Positions 44,099 to 53,393 of a DNA stretch of 64,000 nucleotides are shown here, one piece after another. The stretch is from positions 212,366 through 276,365 of the forward strand of contig NZ_JASIRT010000004.1 in assembly GCF_030063475.1 (NCBI RefSeq), written 5' to 3'. The position numbers were made by a program, and so were the translations under genes. The notes under the pieces are model-generated. The model made no database searches. It had not been told where the DNA came from and saw only the letters and a list, made by a program, of their open reading frames with translations. This DNA comes from Roseomonas sp. E05. Its GTDB lineage: Bacteria > Pseudomonadota > Alphaproteobacteria > Acetobacterales > Acetobacteraceae. Each line of letters begins with the position of its first letter. Position 1 is the stretch's first letter.

Positions 44099-44147
44099 AG
44101 CAGACCCCATTCCGATGGCATCATCGGAACGGGTGAAAATGCTCTAA
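44096..44147. repeat. Family C repeat, copy 3 (module 1 only)
   Basis: TAGAGCA and TGCTCTA bound a hairpin CATTCCGATG/CATCGGAACG around GCAT. The initial TAG is the stop codon of the VOC gene. Module 2 of copies 1 and 2 is absent. Confidence 0.8.
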
Positions 44148-44264
44148 GTGCGCGGGAAATCCCGCGAACTTCGCGGGCAGGACACTAGCGGGGCGGCCGG
44201 CCGCGCCCCCGCCCTGGGCCGGAGCGGCTCCCGCTCGCCCCGGCCGCCCTGGCGCGCACCTTCC

Positions 44265-44293
44265 CGATCAGGTGGAAGCACCTGACCGGGATC
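44265..44293 (-). terminator. Hairpin after the acylation operon
   Basis: CCCGATCAGGTG/CACCTGACCGGG with a 4-base loop, starting 5 bases after the last gene's stop. One mismatch and no T-run; it may mark the transcript end. Confidence 0.45.
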
Positions 44294-44297
44294 TGCC

Positions 44298-45362
44298 TCA
44301 GAGCTTGTTCCGCTCCGTCGCGGTCATCGCGCGCGGCGTGCTGGTCATGCCGGGGTGCAGCGCCTTCACCAGCGCCGCGGTGTAGGTCTTCGCCGCCGAC
44401 CAGCGCAGATGGATGGCGTCGAAGAAGCCGGCGGGCCCGACCACCTGCGCGGCGTCCCCGTCCCAGAACTCGGCCAGCGAATTGCCCGCCAGGGTCTTGC
44501 GGATGCGGTGCGTGAATTCCGTGACGGTCTGCCCCTCCGGATCGCCGCTGGCCTTCCATTCCGGGTTGAGCGGGGTCGAGGCGACCATCAGGCGGCGGCC
44601 TTCCTGCTGCAGCCGGGCGCTGAGCCTGCCCAGCGCGTCGAAGCAGGCCGAATCCAGGTTCCGGACCATGCCGTAGAGCGGGGTTTCGCGGTTCCTCCTG
44701 GTGTCCAGGGGGCCGCCGCCATAGGGGTCGAAGACCAGCGGGTCCACCCAGTTCTCGCCGCTGCGCTTGGCGGCGATCTCGCGGGCGTTGCGGGCCAGCG
44801 AGAGCAGGTCGAAGTAGCGCAGGTAGTAGCCCCAGGGCGTGCCGTGGCCGAGCACGTAGTCCTCGACATCCTCGGCATCGAACAGCGCCGTCCGGGTGGT
44901 GGTGCAGTTCTCGAAGTCCTGCGGCGAGGTGATCAGCAGGACGTCCTGGATGCTCGGCCTGCGGTCGAGGAACCAGTCGGCCACGTAGCGGGTCTGGTTG
45001 ACGCTCAGTCCGCAGAAGGCGCCGTTCAGCGGCTTGGTGGTGGGCGAGTCCTGCACCAGCACGGCGCCGTCGAAATGGCGCCAGGCGACCGAGGAGCCGA
45101 TCACCAGCAGGTTCGGCTCGCCGATCGGGTGCTGGCGGTGGAAGGCCAGCTTCTCATCGACGCAGATCGAGTTCGAGAAGGCCGGCGGCGGCAGGTTGTC
45201 CGTCGCCTTCAGCGTGAACAGCGCGGCGTAGAACAGCGCCAGCGCCCCGAGGGCACTGCCGAAGACGGCCGCCAGGTAGCGCGGCCGCACGACGGGGGGC
45301 GGCGGGGCCGCCACCTTCTCCGCCTTCCTGGCGGCGTCGCGCTTAGGGGCAGGTTCATCCAT
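44298..45362 (-). CDS. Membrane-anchored SGNH/AlgX-like protein of the O-acylation operon
   Basis: 354 residues. The cytoplasmic N-tail is Ala/Pro/Lys-rich, followed by one membrane segment (YLAAVFGSALGALALFYAAL) and a periplasmic domain. LLVIGSSVAWRHFDGAVL resembles the SGNH block I around a catalytic Ser, and FFDAIHLRWSAAK resembles block V with the Asp-x-x-His pair (DAIH). The family is not identified with certainty. It is last of four genes, with an 8-base overlap with the acyl carrier gene, and probably transfers or removes acyl groups from a surface glycan. Confidence 0.7.
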   Translation of the reverse strand: MDEPAPKRDAARKAEKVAAPPPPVVRPRYLAAVFGSALGALALFYAALFTLKATDNLPPPAFSNSICVDEKLAFHRQHPIGEPNLLVIGSSVAWRHFDGAVLVQDSPTTKPLNGAFCGLSVNQTRYVADWFLDRRPSIQDVLLITSPQDFENCTTTRTALFDAEDVEDYVLGHGTPWGYYLRYFDLLSLARNAREIAAKRSGENWVDPLVFDPYGGGPLDTRRNRETPLYGMVRNLDSACFDALGRLSARLQQEGRRLMVASTPLNPEWKASGDPEGQTVTEFTHRIRKTLAGNSLAEFWDGDAAQVVGPAGFFDAIHLRWSAAKTYTAALVKALHPGMTSTPRAMTATERNKL

Positions 45363-45612
45363 TCCCGACGGCCTCCAGCTTACTGCCGATCAGCTTCACG
45401 AAGTCGCCGACATCGTGCAGGGACTCCAGCTCGGCGGTGCGGAAGCGCACGCCGAAGCGCATCTCGGCCGCCACCACCAGGTTCACATGCGCCTGGCTGT
45501 CCCAGCCGGGAATGTCATCCGCCTTGGTCTCCGGGTGCAGGGCGATGTCGTCGTCGTCGAACACCTCCTGGAACACCTCGGTCAGGGCGGCGTAGATCTC
45601 GGGCTCGGTCAT
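45355..45612 (-). CDS. Acyl carrier protein
   Basis: 85 residues. The 4'-phosphopantetheine serine is S39 in IPGWDSQAHVNLVV; most carrier proteins have DSL, here DSQ. Acidic helix II is normal (VNLVVAAEMRFGVRF). It overlaps both neighbours, so it is made in step with them and is a dedicated carrier, not the fatty-acid AcpP. Presumably it carries an acyl group loaded by, or worked on by, the FkbH-like protein. Confidence 0.92.
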   Translation of the reverse strand: MTEPEIYAALTEVFQEVFDDDDIALHPETKADDIPGWDSQAHVNLVVAAEMRFGVRFRTAELESLHDVGDFVKLIGSKLEAVGNG

Positions 45613-47522
45613 GCGGCTTCAACCTCAATGAAGTGCTCAGGCGCCTGGACGGCGCTGAGTTCGTATCGCCAGAAGGTGGCGCCGGGCTCGGCGCCCTCCG
45701 GTGCGGGCATGGGCGTGAAGCCCAGCTTCGCGTAATGCTCCGCCACCATGCCGTTCTTGGCGGTGGGGCGGTATTCGCCGACCAGCGCGGCGGCTCCCTT
45801 GCGGGCGGCGTGCCCGGCCACCACGCCGAGCGTCGCCTCCTCCACCTGCCGCCCGAGCACGCGGCAGCTCATCAGCCAGGTGTCGATCAGCAGCTCGTTC
45901 GGCGCCAGCGCCGGGTCGGGCCGGGCGATGACGACGCTGATCAGCCCGTTGTCGCCGAAGCGGTCGCGCAGGCGGAAGGCCAGCATCACCGTGCCGGGAT
46001 CGCTGGAGAAGCGCTCGGTATCGGCCTCGGTGTAGCGGCGGGTGGTCAGGTTGAACTGGTTGGTCTTGTTGATGAGCTGCGTCACGCGCGGCAGCTCGGC
46101 GGGGCCGACCGGCTTGGCCAGCATGGTCATCGCCAGGCTGCGCAGGTAGCCCTGCAGGTCGGTCGCCTGCTCCAGCGCCGCGGCGCGCTCGGCGTTCAGC
46201 GCGTAGGAGCGGCCGCGCGCCGCGTCGTCCGCGGTGAAGGAGACCGTCTCGAAATAGCCGGCGGCCGCCACGATCTCCGGATAGAAGGCGACGTCCTCCG
46301 GCACCTCCGGCACCGCCACCTCCGGCAGCTCGCGGCGGACGATCTCGCGCTCCGCCGGGTTGTCATCGACGAAGACCAGGCTGTCGAGGCCGATGTTCAG
46401 CGTCCTGGCGATGTGGCGCAGATTGCCTGCCTTGTCGTTCCAGTTGGCGACGAAGCAGGCGATGTCGCCCCGCCGCAGCGCCATCTCCGGGTGCTTGGCG
46501 AAGGCCTCCTCCGCCACCTCCGGGTTGTTCTTGCTGCACACGGCGAGGATGATGCCGCGCCGGCCGAGCGCCGCCGCATAGCGCTGGAAGGCCAGGAAGG
46601 CCTCGCCGGTGGCATTCCCCTGGCCGAGCCGGATGCCGTCCAGCCCGTCATCGCCGATGACGCCGCCCCAGAGCGTGTTGTCGAGGTCGAGCACCAGGCA
46701 CTTGCGCGCCTGCCCCGCCACCGCGGCGGCGACGCGCGCGACGAGGTCGCCATAGAGCGGCGCGGCGGCCGGGCTGACGAGCTGCTTGGCCTGGTGCCAG
46801 CGCACCGGGTCGGCCAGCGCGCCGGCCGAGCCGAAATGCGCCGCCTGCCAGGCGAGGTCGAGCAGCAGCACGCCCTCCTCCCGCGCGGCGGCGCGCAGCG
46901 CGGTGTTCAGCCGCTCGATCACCGCGGTCGGCGCGGCCGGCACCAGCCCCTCGAAGGAGCCGAAAAGCGGCGGATCGGCCGGCACCAGCGTCTGCTGCAC
47001 CACCTGCGCGCCGTAGCGCGCCTTGGCCCGGCGCCAGAGGCCGCGCAGCTCCTCCACGCGCGCGGCGACGGCGGCGGCCACCGCCTCCTCGCCCGAGTCG
47101 AGCGGCAGGTCGATCGGCGCGTCGCGCGCATCGAGCGCCAGCAGGATGAGCTGCGGGTCGAAGGCGGCCAGCGCCGGGTCCTCGCCCAGCAGCGCCTGCC
47201 GGTACATGCCATAGGGCGCGACATGCACGGCGAGCGCCACCCGCCGGTCCAGCCCGGCGACCCGGATGGCCGGCACCAGGTGGTCCACCGTGTGCGAGGC
47301 CAGGATGGCCAGCCGCAGCGGCGTCAGCCCGCCCGGCCGGCCCCCGGCGGCGAGGCCCTCCGCCGCCAGCCGGTCGATCCGGCCGGTGGCGGTGAAGTCG
47401 CGCCGGAAGCCGGAAAGCCGGATGGCCTCGGCCAGCCGCGCCGCCGGGTCCGGCAGGCGGCGCGCCGCCGAGAGGGCGGCGCCAAGATCGGAATGGGTAG
47501 GCAACCAGGCGAGCTGATCCAT
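45609..47522 (-). CDS. FkbH-like HAD-IIIC protein
   Basis: 637 residues. The HAD motif I is at 279-283 (KCLVLDLDNTLWGGVIGDDG); the motif II/III part is FVDDNPAERE. The last 140 residues form an acetyltransferase-like fold (RLRDRFGDNGLISVVIARPD, then VLGRQVEEATLGVVAGHAAR). FkbH-type proteins attach glycerate-like C3 units to acyl carriers in polyketide pathways; others act with MBOAT genes in surface modification. The neighbouring carrier gene overlaps it by 4 bases, which favours a carrier-linked acyl donor. Confidence 0.88.
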   Translation of the reverse strand: MDQLAWLPTHSDLGAALSAARRLPDPAARLAEAIRLSGFRRDFTATGRIDRLAAEGLAAGGRPGGLTPLRLAILASHTVDHLVPAIRVAGLDRRVALAVHVAPYGMYRQALLGEDPALAAFDPQLILLALDARDAPIDLPLDSGEEAVAAAVAARVEELRGLWRRAKARYGAQVVQQTLVPADPPLFGSFEGLVPAAPTAVIERLNTALRAAAREEGVLLLDLAWQAAHFGSAGALADPVRWHQAKQLVSPAAAPLYGDLVARVAAAVAGQARKCLVLDLDNTLWGGVIGDDGLDGIRLGQGNATGEAFLAFQRYAAALGRRGIILAVCSKNNPEVAEEAFAKHPEMALRRGDIACFVANWNDKAGNLRHIARTLNIGLDSLVFVDDNPAEREIVRRELPEVAVPEVPEDVAFYPEIVAAAGYFETVSFTADDAARGRSYALNAERAAALEQATDLQGYLRSLAMTMLAKPVGPAELPRVTQLINKTNQFNLTTRRYTEADTERFSSDPGTVMLAFRLRDRFGDNGLISVVIARPDPALAPNELLIDTWLMSCRVLGRQVEEATLGVVAGHAARKGAAALVGEYRPTAKNGMVAEHYAKLGFTPMPAPEGAEPGATFWRYELSAVQAPEHFIEVEAA

Positions 47523-47530
47523 GATCCGCC

Positions 47531-49144
47531 TCAGAACTGGAAGTAGAGGAATTCGGTGGGGGCCGCGGACATGGCGCGGGCCAGGGCGAAGAAGCCGAGC
47601 ACCCCGAGCGCCACGCCATAGGCCATGCTGGGCCGCCAGCTGGCCACCGCCAGCCGCTGCTGCAGCCAGGTCATCTGCGGGCGCCAGTTCAGCGCCGTGC
47701 GGTAGTGCCGCAGGAACTGCTGGGTGTTCGGCAGGAACCAGACGATGCCGAGCAGCAGCGCGATCTCCAGGGCAAGGACCGGCCGGAAGAAGGGTCCGGG
47801 CTCGAAGGGAATGCCGAGCAACCCGGCGATCGGCGCGATGCCGGGGATGCGCGCGAAGGAGGTCGGCAGCAGCACGCCGTTCAGGCCCACCATGCTGGAG
47901 AGCATGCTCAGCGCCGCCTCCATGCTGGGCGCGCGGAAGAAGACGTTGCCGACCACCACGCAGAGGAAGGTCAGCAGCACGGCCGGCACGCGGTGCCGGA
48001 GCTTGGTGCTGTCCACCTTCCAGCCCCAGTGCGCCTTCAGCGCCCGCCAGCCCTGCACCACCACCAGGTAGAAGCCGTGCAGCAGGCCGAAGGCCACGAA
48101 GGTCCAGCCCGCGCCGTGCCAGATGCCGGAGATCGCCATGGTGACGAGCGTCGGATAGGCGACCAGGGCGAGGAAGGTGCTCACCCCCATCTTGCCGCGC
48201 CGCGGCAGCGGCTTGCCAGCGGCGACGCGGGCGCGCGTCACCCGCAGCACGATCGGGTTGTAGAGATAGGCGGTCAGGAAGCGCGTCAGCGTCATGTGCC
48301 AGCGCGACCAGAAATCCGCGATGTTGTGCGCCTTGAACGGGCTGTCGAAATTCGGCGGCAGGCTGATGCCGAAGAGCAGCCCGAGGCCGATCGCCATGTC
48401 GGTATAGCCGGAGAAGTCGAAATAGAGCTGCATCGTATAGGCGAGGGCGGCGCTCCAGGCGTCGAGCAGCGGCAGCGCCATGCCCCCCTGCGCCGCGGCG
48501 AAGACCGGCCCGGCCTCCGCGCCCATCGGGTCGGCGAGGAGCACCTTCTTGGCCAGGCCGAGCACGAAAAGCGTGGCGCCGACGGAGATGTTGTCGATTC
48601 GCGGCCGGAAGTTGTCGGCATTGCTGAACTGCGACAGCATCTCCCGGTGGTGCGTGATCGGGCCGGCGATCAGGTGCGGGAAGAAGGTGATGAACAGGCA
48701 GTAGTTGAGGAAGTCGTGCTCCACCACCGCGCCGTCATGCGCGTCGCTGAGATAGGCGATCTGCTGGAAGGTGAAGAAGGAGATCGCCAGCGGCAGGATG
48801 ATGTGCGGCACGTTCCAGTCGAGGCCGAGCGCGCCGTCCAGCGTGCCCACCAGGAAGCCGGTGTACTTGTAGTAGCCCAGCAGCAGCACGTTGCCGGCGA
48901 TGCCCAGCACCAGCACCAGCTTCGAGGGATGCTTCAGCAGCCAACCGCCCAGCAGGTAGTTGCCGACGATGCTGCCCATCAGCAGCGGCAGGTAGTACGG
49001 GTCCCACCAGGCATAGAAGAACAGCGAGGCGAGGGTCAGCCAGACCCCGGCCAGCCTCTGCCGCCCGGTGCCGGCGAACAGGAAGAAGCCCAGGAGCACG
49101 ACGGGAAGGAACCCAGCGATGAAAATGGCCGAGTTGAACAGCAT
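47531..49144 (-). CDS. MBOAT-family membrane O-acyltransferase
   Basis: 537 residues, about ten or eleven membrane segments. The catalytic His of the family is in MAISGIWHGAGWTFVAFG. The neighbouring motif DFWSRWHMTLTRFLTAYLYN is characteristic of the AlgI/DltB branch, which acylates polysaccharides or teichoic acids from the cytoplasmic side. It is first in the operon MBOAT, FkbH-like, carrier protein, SGNH-like. Alginate-type acetylation genes such as algJ and algX have no other match here, so the glycan acceptor is unknown. Confidence 0.93.
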   Translation of the reverse strand: MLFNSAIFIAGFLPVVLLGFFLFAGTGRQRLAGVWLTLASLFFYAWWDPYYLPLLMGSIVGNYLLGGWLLKHPSKLVLVLGIAGNVLLLGYYKYTGFLVGTLDGALGLDWNVPHIILPLAISFFTFQQIAYLSDAHDGAVVEHDFLNYCLFITFFPHLIAGPITHHREMLSQFSNADNFRPRIDNISVGATLFVLGLAKKVLLADPMGAEAGPVFAAAQGGMALPLLDAWSAALAYTMQLYFDFSGYTDMAIGLGLLFGISLPPNFDSPFKAHNIADFWSRWHMTLTRFLTAYLYNPIVLRVTRARVAAGKPLPRRGKMGVSTFLALVAYPTLVTMAISGIWHGAGWTFVAFGLLHGFYLVVVQGWRALKAHWGWKVDSTKLRHRVPAVLLTFLCVVVGNVFFRAPSMEAALSMLSSMVGLNGVLLPTSFARIPGIAPIAGLLGIPFEPGPFFRPVLALEIALLLGIVWFLPNTQQFLRHYRTALNWRPQMTWLQQRLAVASWRPSMAYGVALGVLGFFALARAMSAAPTEFLYFQF

Positions 49145-49383
49145 CGGGCTTAAACCCTTTTGGAGCCGGTATTGCGGGTTGCCCAGCCGGTGGGAGGGGA
49201 ATTCCGGCTGTGGCGGTCCCCGAGACGATACTCAAAAAATTGTACCGTTCGAACCGTCCAGTTGAGGAATCACGGCCATTTCAAGGCGATTTGCCCGGAA
49301 GTAGATAGCCCAAGAGTTATGGGCCGTCGCGGACTGTTTACTTTGCGCCGCAGCCCCTCCGGCGCTGGCCTGAAAGGGCCGAT

Positions 49384-50337
49384 TCACATCCGCCGCAGCC
49401 AGATTTCATCCACCGCATGTTGCGGCCCCTTGCGCAGAACCAGCCGCGCCCGCTCGCGTGTCGGTAGAATGTTCTCCCGGAGGTTGCGGAGGTTGATCTC
49501 CCGCCAGATCCGCTCCGCCACCGCCACCGCCTCCTCATGCGGCAGGTCCTTGTAGCGGTGGAAATAGGAGCCGGGCTGCTGGAAGGCGGTGCGCTGCAGC
49601 AGCAGGAAGCGCTGCACGTACCAGTCGGCGATGGCGCTCTCCTCGGCATCCACATAGACCGAGAAGTCGAAGAAGTCGGAGGCCAGCAGGGTCGCGCCCG
49701 CGGCCGCCTGCAGCACGTTCAGCCCCTCGAAGATCAGGATGTCCGGCCGGCGGATCACCTGCTGCTTGCCGGGGACGATGTCGTAGGAAAGGTGCGAATA
49801 GACCGGCGCCGCCACCGCCGGCTCGCCCGCCTTCACCGCGCTGAGGAAGGCGATCATCCGCCGGAGGTCGTAGCTCTCCGGGAAGCCCTTGCGCTGCATC
49901 AGGCCGCGCTCCTCCAGCACCCGCGTGGGGTAGAGGAAGCCGTCGGTGGTCACCAGCTCCACCTTCGGGTGGTCGGGCCAGCGCGCCAGGATGGCCTGCA
50001 GCGCGCGGGCGAAGGTGCTCTTGCCCACCGCCACGCTGCCGGCGATGCCGATGATGTAGGGCGGCAGGGCGGCAGGCTGGCCGAGGAAGGTGTCCTGCAC
50101 CAGGCCCAGGCCGCGGGCCGCCGCCACATGCAGGTTCAGCAGGCGCGACAGCGGCAGGAAGACGTCCACCACCTCCTCCAGCGAGAGGCGCTCGGTGAGG
50201 CCGCGCAGCCCCTCGATGTCGGCGCTGGAGAGCGAAAGGGGGGTATTGGCCCGCAACCCCGCCCATTCCCGGCGCCCGAACTTGCGATAGGCTGCGGTCA
50301 CCGAAGCCTCCTCGGCCGGAGCGGCAGCGTCATTCAT
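49384..50337 (-). CDS. coaA: Pantothenate kinase
   Basis: 317 residues, type I bacterial PanK. It phosphorylates pantothenate in the first step of coenzyme A synthesis. The P-loop is [20 protein letters not shown]; the family pattern [20 protein letters not shown] follows, then [13 protein letters not shown] and [28 protein letters not shown] lies before the ATG at 50337. coaBC, acting later in the pathway, is elsewhere in the window. Confidence 0.96.
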   Translation of the reverse strand: MNDAAAPAEEASVTAAYRKFGRREWAGLRANTPLSLSSADIEGLRGLTERLSLEEVVDVFLPLSRLLNLHVAAARGLGLVQDTFLGQPAALPPYIIGIAGSVAVGKSTFARALQAILARWPDHPKVELVTTDGFLYPTRVLEERGLMQRKGFPESYDLRRMIAFLSAVKAGEPAVAAPVYSHLSYDIVPGKQQVIRRPDILIFEGLNVLQAAAGATLLASDFFDFSVYVDAEESAIADWYVQRFLLLQRTAFQQPGSYFHRYKDLPHEEAVAVAERIWREINLRNLRENILPTRERARLVLRKGPQHAVDEIWLRRM

Positions 50338-50400
50338 GAGGCAACCTTCCTTGCCGGCCTGGACGTGCCGGCAATTCTGGCATTGCTGCGCTGCGATGCG

Positions 50401-50564
50401 AAGGTCGGGGGGAAGGAATTCCCCCCCGAACCCCCCTTCTTCCTTTTGCCAGCTTCGGCCATGCCCCTGGCAATGGCTGTCTCTCACGGGCCGCAGCCAG
50501 CGCGGCAAAACCGATAAAAAGAAAGAAGTGGGGGTCCGGGGGAGAATTCATTCTCCCCCGGTTC
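50401..50564. repeat. Family A paired intergenic repeat, copy 10
   Basis: Left unit AAGGTCGGGGGGAAGGAATTCCCCCC, then CCCCCCTTCTTCCTTTTGCCAG. Right unit (50515-50564) AAAAAGAAAGAAGTGGGGGTCCGGGGGAGAATTCATTCTCCCCCGG. It separates the dnaA end from the coaA start. Confidence 0.85.
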
Positions 50565-50571
50565 CGCTTCC

Positions 50572-52026
50572 TCAGTTCTCCAGCATGCGCCGGAGCAGCT
50601 CGACATCCTCGGCGAAGGTGCTGTCGGACTGCATCAGCTCCGCCACGCGGGAGACGGCGTGCATGACGGTGGTGTGGTCGCGGTTGCCGAAGCGGCGGCC
50701 GATCTCGGGCAGCGAGCGGGAGGTGAGCTGCTTGGCCAGGTACATCGCCACCTGCCGCGGCCGCGCCACGTTGCGCGCCCGCCGGGCGGAGGACATGTCG
50801 GTGAGGCGGATGTTGTAGTGCTCCGCCACCTTGCGCTGGATCTCCTCGATGGTCACCCGCCGGTCATGGGCGCGCAGGATGTCGTGCAGCACCTCCTGCG
50901 CCGACTCCAGCGTGATCGGCCGGCCGAACAGGTTGGCATGGGCGATCAGCCGGTTCAGCGCGCCCTCCAGCTCGCGGACGTTGGAGGTGATCTTGTGCGC
51001 CAGGAACTCCAGCACGCGCGGCGGCACCTCCACCTCGGCCCCTTGCGCCTTGGCCTGCAGGATGGAGATGCGCAGCTCATAGGTGGTGGCGTGGATGTCG
51101 GCCACCATGCCGCAGCCGAGCCGCGTCCGCAGCCGGTCCTCCAGCCCCGAGAGGTCGGAGGGCGACTTGTCGGCCGAGACGACGATCTGCTTCCCCGCAT
51201 CCACCAGCGCGTTGAAGGTGTGGAAGAACTCCTCCTGCGTGTTGTCCTTGCCGATCAGGAACTGCAGGTCGTCGATCATCAGCACGTCGACGGAGCGGAG
51301 GCTCTCCTTGAACTCCATGGTGGACTGCGCCCGCAGCGCCGCGATGAAGCGGTACATGAACTTCTCGGCCGACATGTAGGCGACGTTGCGCTGGCCGTTG
51401 AAGCTGATCGCCCAGGCGATGGCGTGCATCAGGTGGGTCTTGCCGAGGCCGACGCCGCCATAGAGGAAGAGCGGGTTGAAGCCCGGGCTCGCCGGCTTCT
51501 CCGCCACCCGGCGGGCGCAGGCATGGGCGAACTCGTTGGGCTTGCCGACGACGAAGCTGTCGAAGGTGAAGCGCGGGTCGAGCGGCGCCGCCCAGTCGTT
51601 GCGCGACTCGGCGCGGTTCTCCGCCCGGGGCGGGGAGGAGAGCGGCTCGGCGAGCGCGAGCGTCGCCTGCTGCGGCCGCGCCACCGGCGCCGCGCCGGCC
51701 AGCCCGTCCGCCAGGGCGGTCTCGGGCTCGGGCGCGCGCAGCTCGGGCGCGACGCGGATATCCACCCGGCGCACGCCCAGGTTCTCGGCCGTCCAGAGGC
51801 TGCGCAGGCGGTCGCCGTAGTGGCTGCGCACCCAGTCGCGCAGGAAGCGGGTGGGCAGCAGGATGACCGCCTCCTCGCCGTCGATGGCGGAGAGGGTCAT
51901 CTGGCGCAGCCAGCTGCGATACTCGACCTCGCCCACTTCCTCCCTGAGCCGGCCGCGAATGCGGGCCCAGGCTTCCGTGACCTGCCCGTGGGCAGCGGAA
52001 GGGGAAGCGCCGAGCTCTTTCTCCAT
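50572..52026 (-). CDS. dnaA: Chromosomal replication initiator protein
   Basis: 484 residues with all four domains. Domain I is at 10-90 ([20 protein letters not shown]), a short variable linker follows, and the AAA+ domain has Walker [21 protein letters not shown], Walker [11 protein letters not shown] and the arginine-finger region. Domain IV has [20 protein letters not shown], the DnaA signature contacting TTATCCACA. The ATG at 52026 has AGG 8 bases in front. It is divergent from nothing and is followed downstream by the repeat. I see no DnaA-box cluster in its upstream gap. Confidence 0.97.
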   Translation of the reverse strand: MEKELGASPSAAHGQVTEAWARIRGRLREEVGEVEYRSWLRQMTLSAIDGEEAVILLPTRFLRDWVRSHYGDRLRSLWTAENLGVRRVDIRVAPELRAPEPETALADGLAGAAPVARPQQATLALAEPLSSPPRAENRAESRNDWAAPLDPRFTFDSFVVGKPNEFAHACARRVAEKPASPGFNPLFLYGGVGLGKTHLMHAIAWAISFNGQRNVAYMSAEKFMYRFIAALRAQSTMEFKESLRSVDVLMIDDLQFLIGKDNTQEEFFHTFNALVDAGKQIVVSADKSPSDLSGLEDRLRTRLGCGMVADIHATTYELRISILQAKAQGAEVEVPPRVLEFLAHKITSNVRELEGALNRLIAHANLFGRPITLESAQEVLHDILRAHDRRVTIEEIQRKVAEHYNIRLTDMSSARRARNVARPRQVAMYLAKQLTSRSLPEIGRRFGNRDHTTVMHAVSRVAELMQSDSTFAEDVELLRRMLEN

Positions 52027-52380
52027 GCGAAGCACCTGCCACCCTTTTGGCCCTAGGCCAGCCTGATGCATCCCCTTGCGGGGCGGAAGGAACCGATGTG
52101 CGGCACGGCCGGTCTGCCCGCTCCGGCCGCGGCCGGAAACAGGTTCAGACATTCCTACCGTGCGCCGCGCGCAGGACGCAAATCACCGATTCGCTTGCGA
52201 CGCCGGATTCAAGAACAGAACCCATTCGTCGAAAGTCGACCGGTAACGCGGTGATGTAATTGGGTAGTTATGGTCCAGCGCGTGGTCTTTGGAGGCTATC
52301 CCCCGCTGCGCCTTTGGCGCAACGGGGACTTAGCGAGAACACGAGATCCGCTGGTCATCCCGCGAAGGAACGCGGGATGT
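52027..52380. other. 354-base gap between dnaA and rpsT
   Basis: It holds two hairpins: CCCCG c TGCGCC/GGCGCA a CGGGG at 52301-52327 and CATCCCGCG/CGCGGGATG (52356-52379). The second begins 2 bases after the rpsT stop on the minus strand. An AT-rich stretch around 52170-52275 may contain the dnaA promoter. No open frame, RNA gene or DnaA box is evident. Confidence 0.6.
52356..52379 (-). terminator. Hairpin after rpsT
   Basis: A perfect 9-bp stem, CATCCCGCG/CGCGGGATG, with a six-base loop directly after the rpsT stop. No T-run follows, so it is a candidate transcript end only. Confidence 0.45.
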
Positions 52381-52659
52381 TCAGCCCTGCGCGGTCGCGC
52401 CCAGCGCCTTGATCCGGGCGGACAGGCGGGAGAGCTTGCGCGCGACCGTGTTGGCGTGCAGCACGCCCTTGGTCGCGGCGCGCTGCATCTCCGGCTGCGC
52501 GTCCTTGAAGGCGCTCTGCGCCGCGGACTTGTCGCCGGAGGCCAGAGCCTTCTCGACCTTGGTGAGGAAAGTGCCGACGCGCGAGCGGCGGGCGCGGTTG
52601 CGCTCGTTGCGAGTGGCCGTCTGCCGGATGCGCTTGCGCGCGGAAGCCGTATTCGCCAT
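52381..52659 (-). CDS. rpsT: 30S ribosomal protein S20
   Basis: 92 residues, very basic, three-helix S20. The start [20 protein letters not shown], then [18 protein letters not shown], is diagnostic, and [19 protein letters not shown] closes the protein. Standing next to dnaA is a well-known alphaproteobacterial arrangement. Confidence 0.98.
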   Translation of the reverse strand: MANTASARKRIRQTATRNERNRARRSRVGTFLTKVEKALASGDKSAAQSAFKDAQPEMQRAATKGVLHANTVARKLSRLSARIKALGATAQG

Positions 52660-52909
52660 GGCGGTGTTTCGAACCAGTCGTCTGTGTCTCAGGGACGCGC
52701 GGAACCCCTCGGGGTCGCTGCGGGAAGGCGCGGTTTAGCCCCCGTGCAGCGCGAGAGTCAATGGATGCCGGGCCTGGCGCCCCGCGCCGCCGCGGATTCC
52801 GGTGGGGCGTTGCCGCCGCGCCGCGCCCGCGGGGTCGGACTCGCCCCGGCTTCCCTCGCGCCTGGCGCGGCGGCAGACTGCCGCCTTCCACCTGGAATGG
52901 GATCACCCG

Positions 52910-53260
52910 ATGATTGAACGGATCAACCGCACCCCGATCATGCACCGCGCCGTCGCCCATGGCGGCGTGCTGCATCTCGGCGGCATCGTCGCCGAGAAGC
53001 GGGAGGGCGTGGGCATGAAGGGCCAGACCGAGCAGGCCCTGGCGCGCCTCGGGGAGATCCTGGCCAGCGCCGGCAGCGACAGGAGCAAGGTGCTCTCCGC
53101 CACCGTCTACGTCACCGACATGGCCGCCAAGGCCGAGATGAACGAGGCCTGGGTGGCGTTCTTCGGCGCCGAGAACCTGCCGGCCCGCGCCACGGTCGGC
53201 GTGGCCAACCTGGGCTCGGCGGATACGCTGATCGAAGTCGTCGCCGTCGCCGCGCGGTGA
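52910..53260 (+). CDS. RidA-family protein
   Basis: 116 residues. VGMKGQTEQALARLGEILA and VLSATVYVTDMAAKAEMNEA, then PARATVGVANLGSADTLIEV, give the trimeric YjgF/RidA fold. The arginine that binds the substrate in imine deaminases is in PARATV. The family hydrolyses reactive enamines from amino-acid breakdown. The ATG at 52910 has no strong ribosome-binding site. Confidence 0.9.
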   Translation: MIERINRTPIMHRAVAHGGVLHLGGIVAEKREGVGMKGQTEQALARLGEILASAGSDRSKVLSATVYVTDMAAKAEMNEAWVAFFGAENLPARATVGVANLGSADTLIEVVAVAAR

Positions 53261-53261
53261 G

Positions 53262-53393
53262 AAAAAGTCCGGGGGAAGGAATTCCCCCGGACCCCCATCT
53301 TTTTTCTTCGAGTCGGCGCCAGCGCTCCGGAAAAACTGACAAGAAGAAGATGCGGGCTCGGGGGAATTCCTTCCCCCGACCTTTTTCTTTTTC
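53262..53393. repeat. Family A paired intergenic repeat, copy 11
   Basis: Left unit GAAAAAGTCCGGGGGAAGGAATTCCCCCGG, then CCCCCATCTTTTTTCTTC, right after the ridA stop. Right unit (53330-53393) GACAAGAAGAAGATGCGGGCTCGGGGGAATTCCTTCCCCCGACC, with its T-rich end abutting the stop of the convergent hydratase gene. Confidence 0.85.

Noticed and set aside
44355..47546. A 1063-residue frame opposite the acylation operon
   Set aside because: Antisense shadow of the SGNH-like and FkbH-like genes.
52027..52380. Replication origin next to dnaA
   Set aside because: No TTATCCACA-like boxes or clear AT-rich unwinding element were found; only hairpins are visible.
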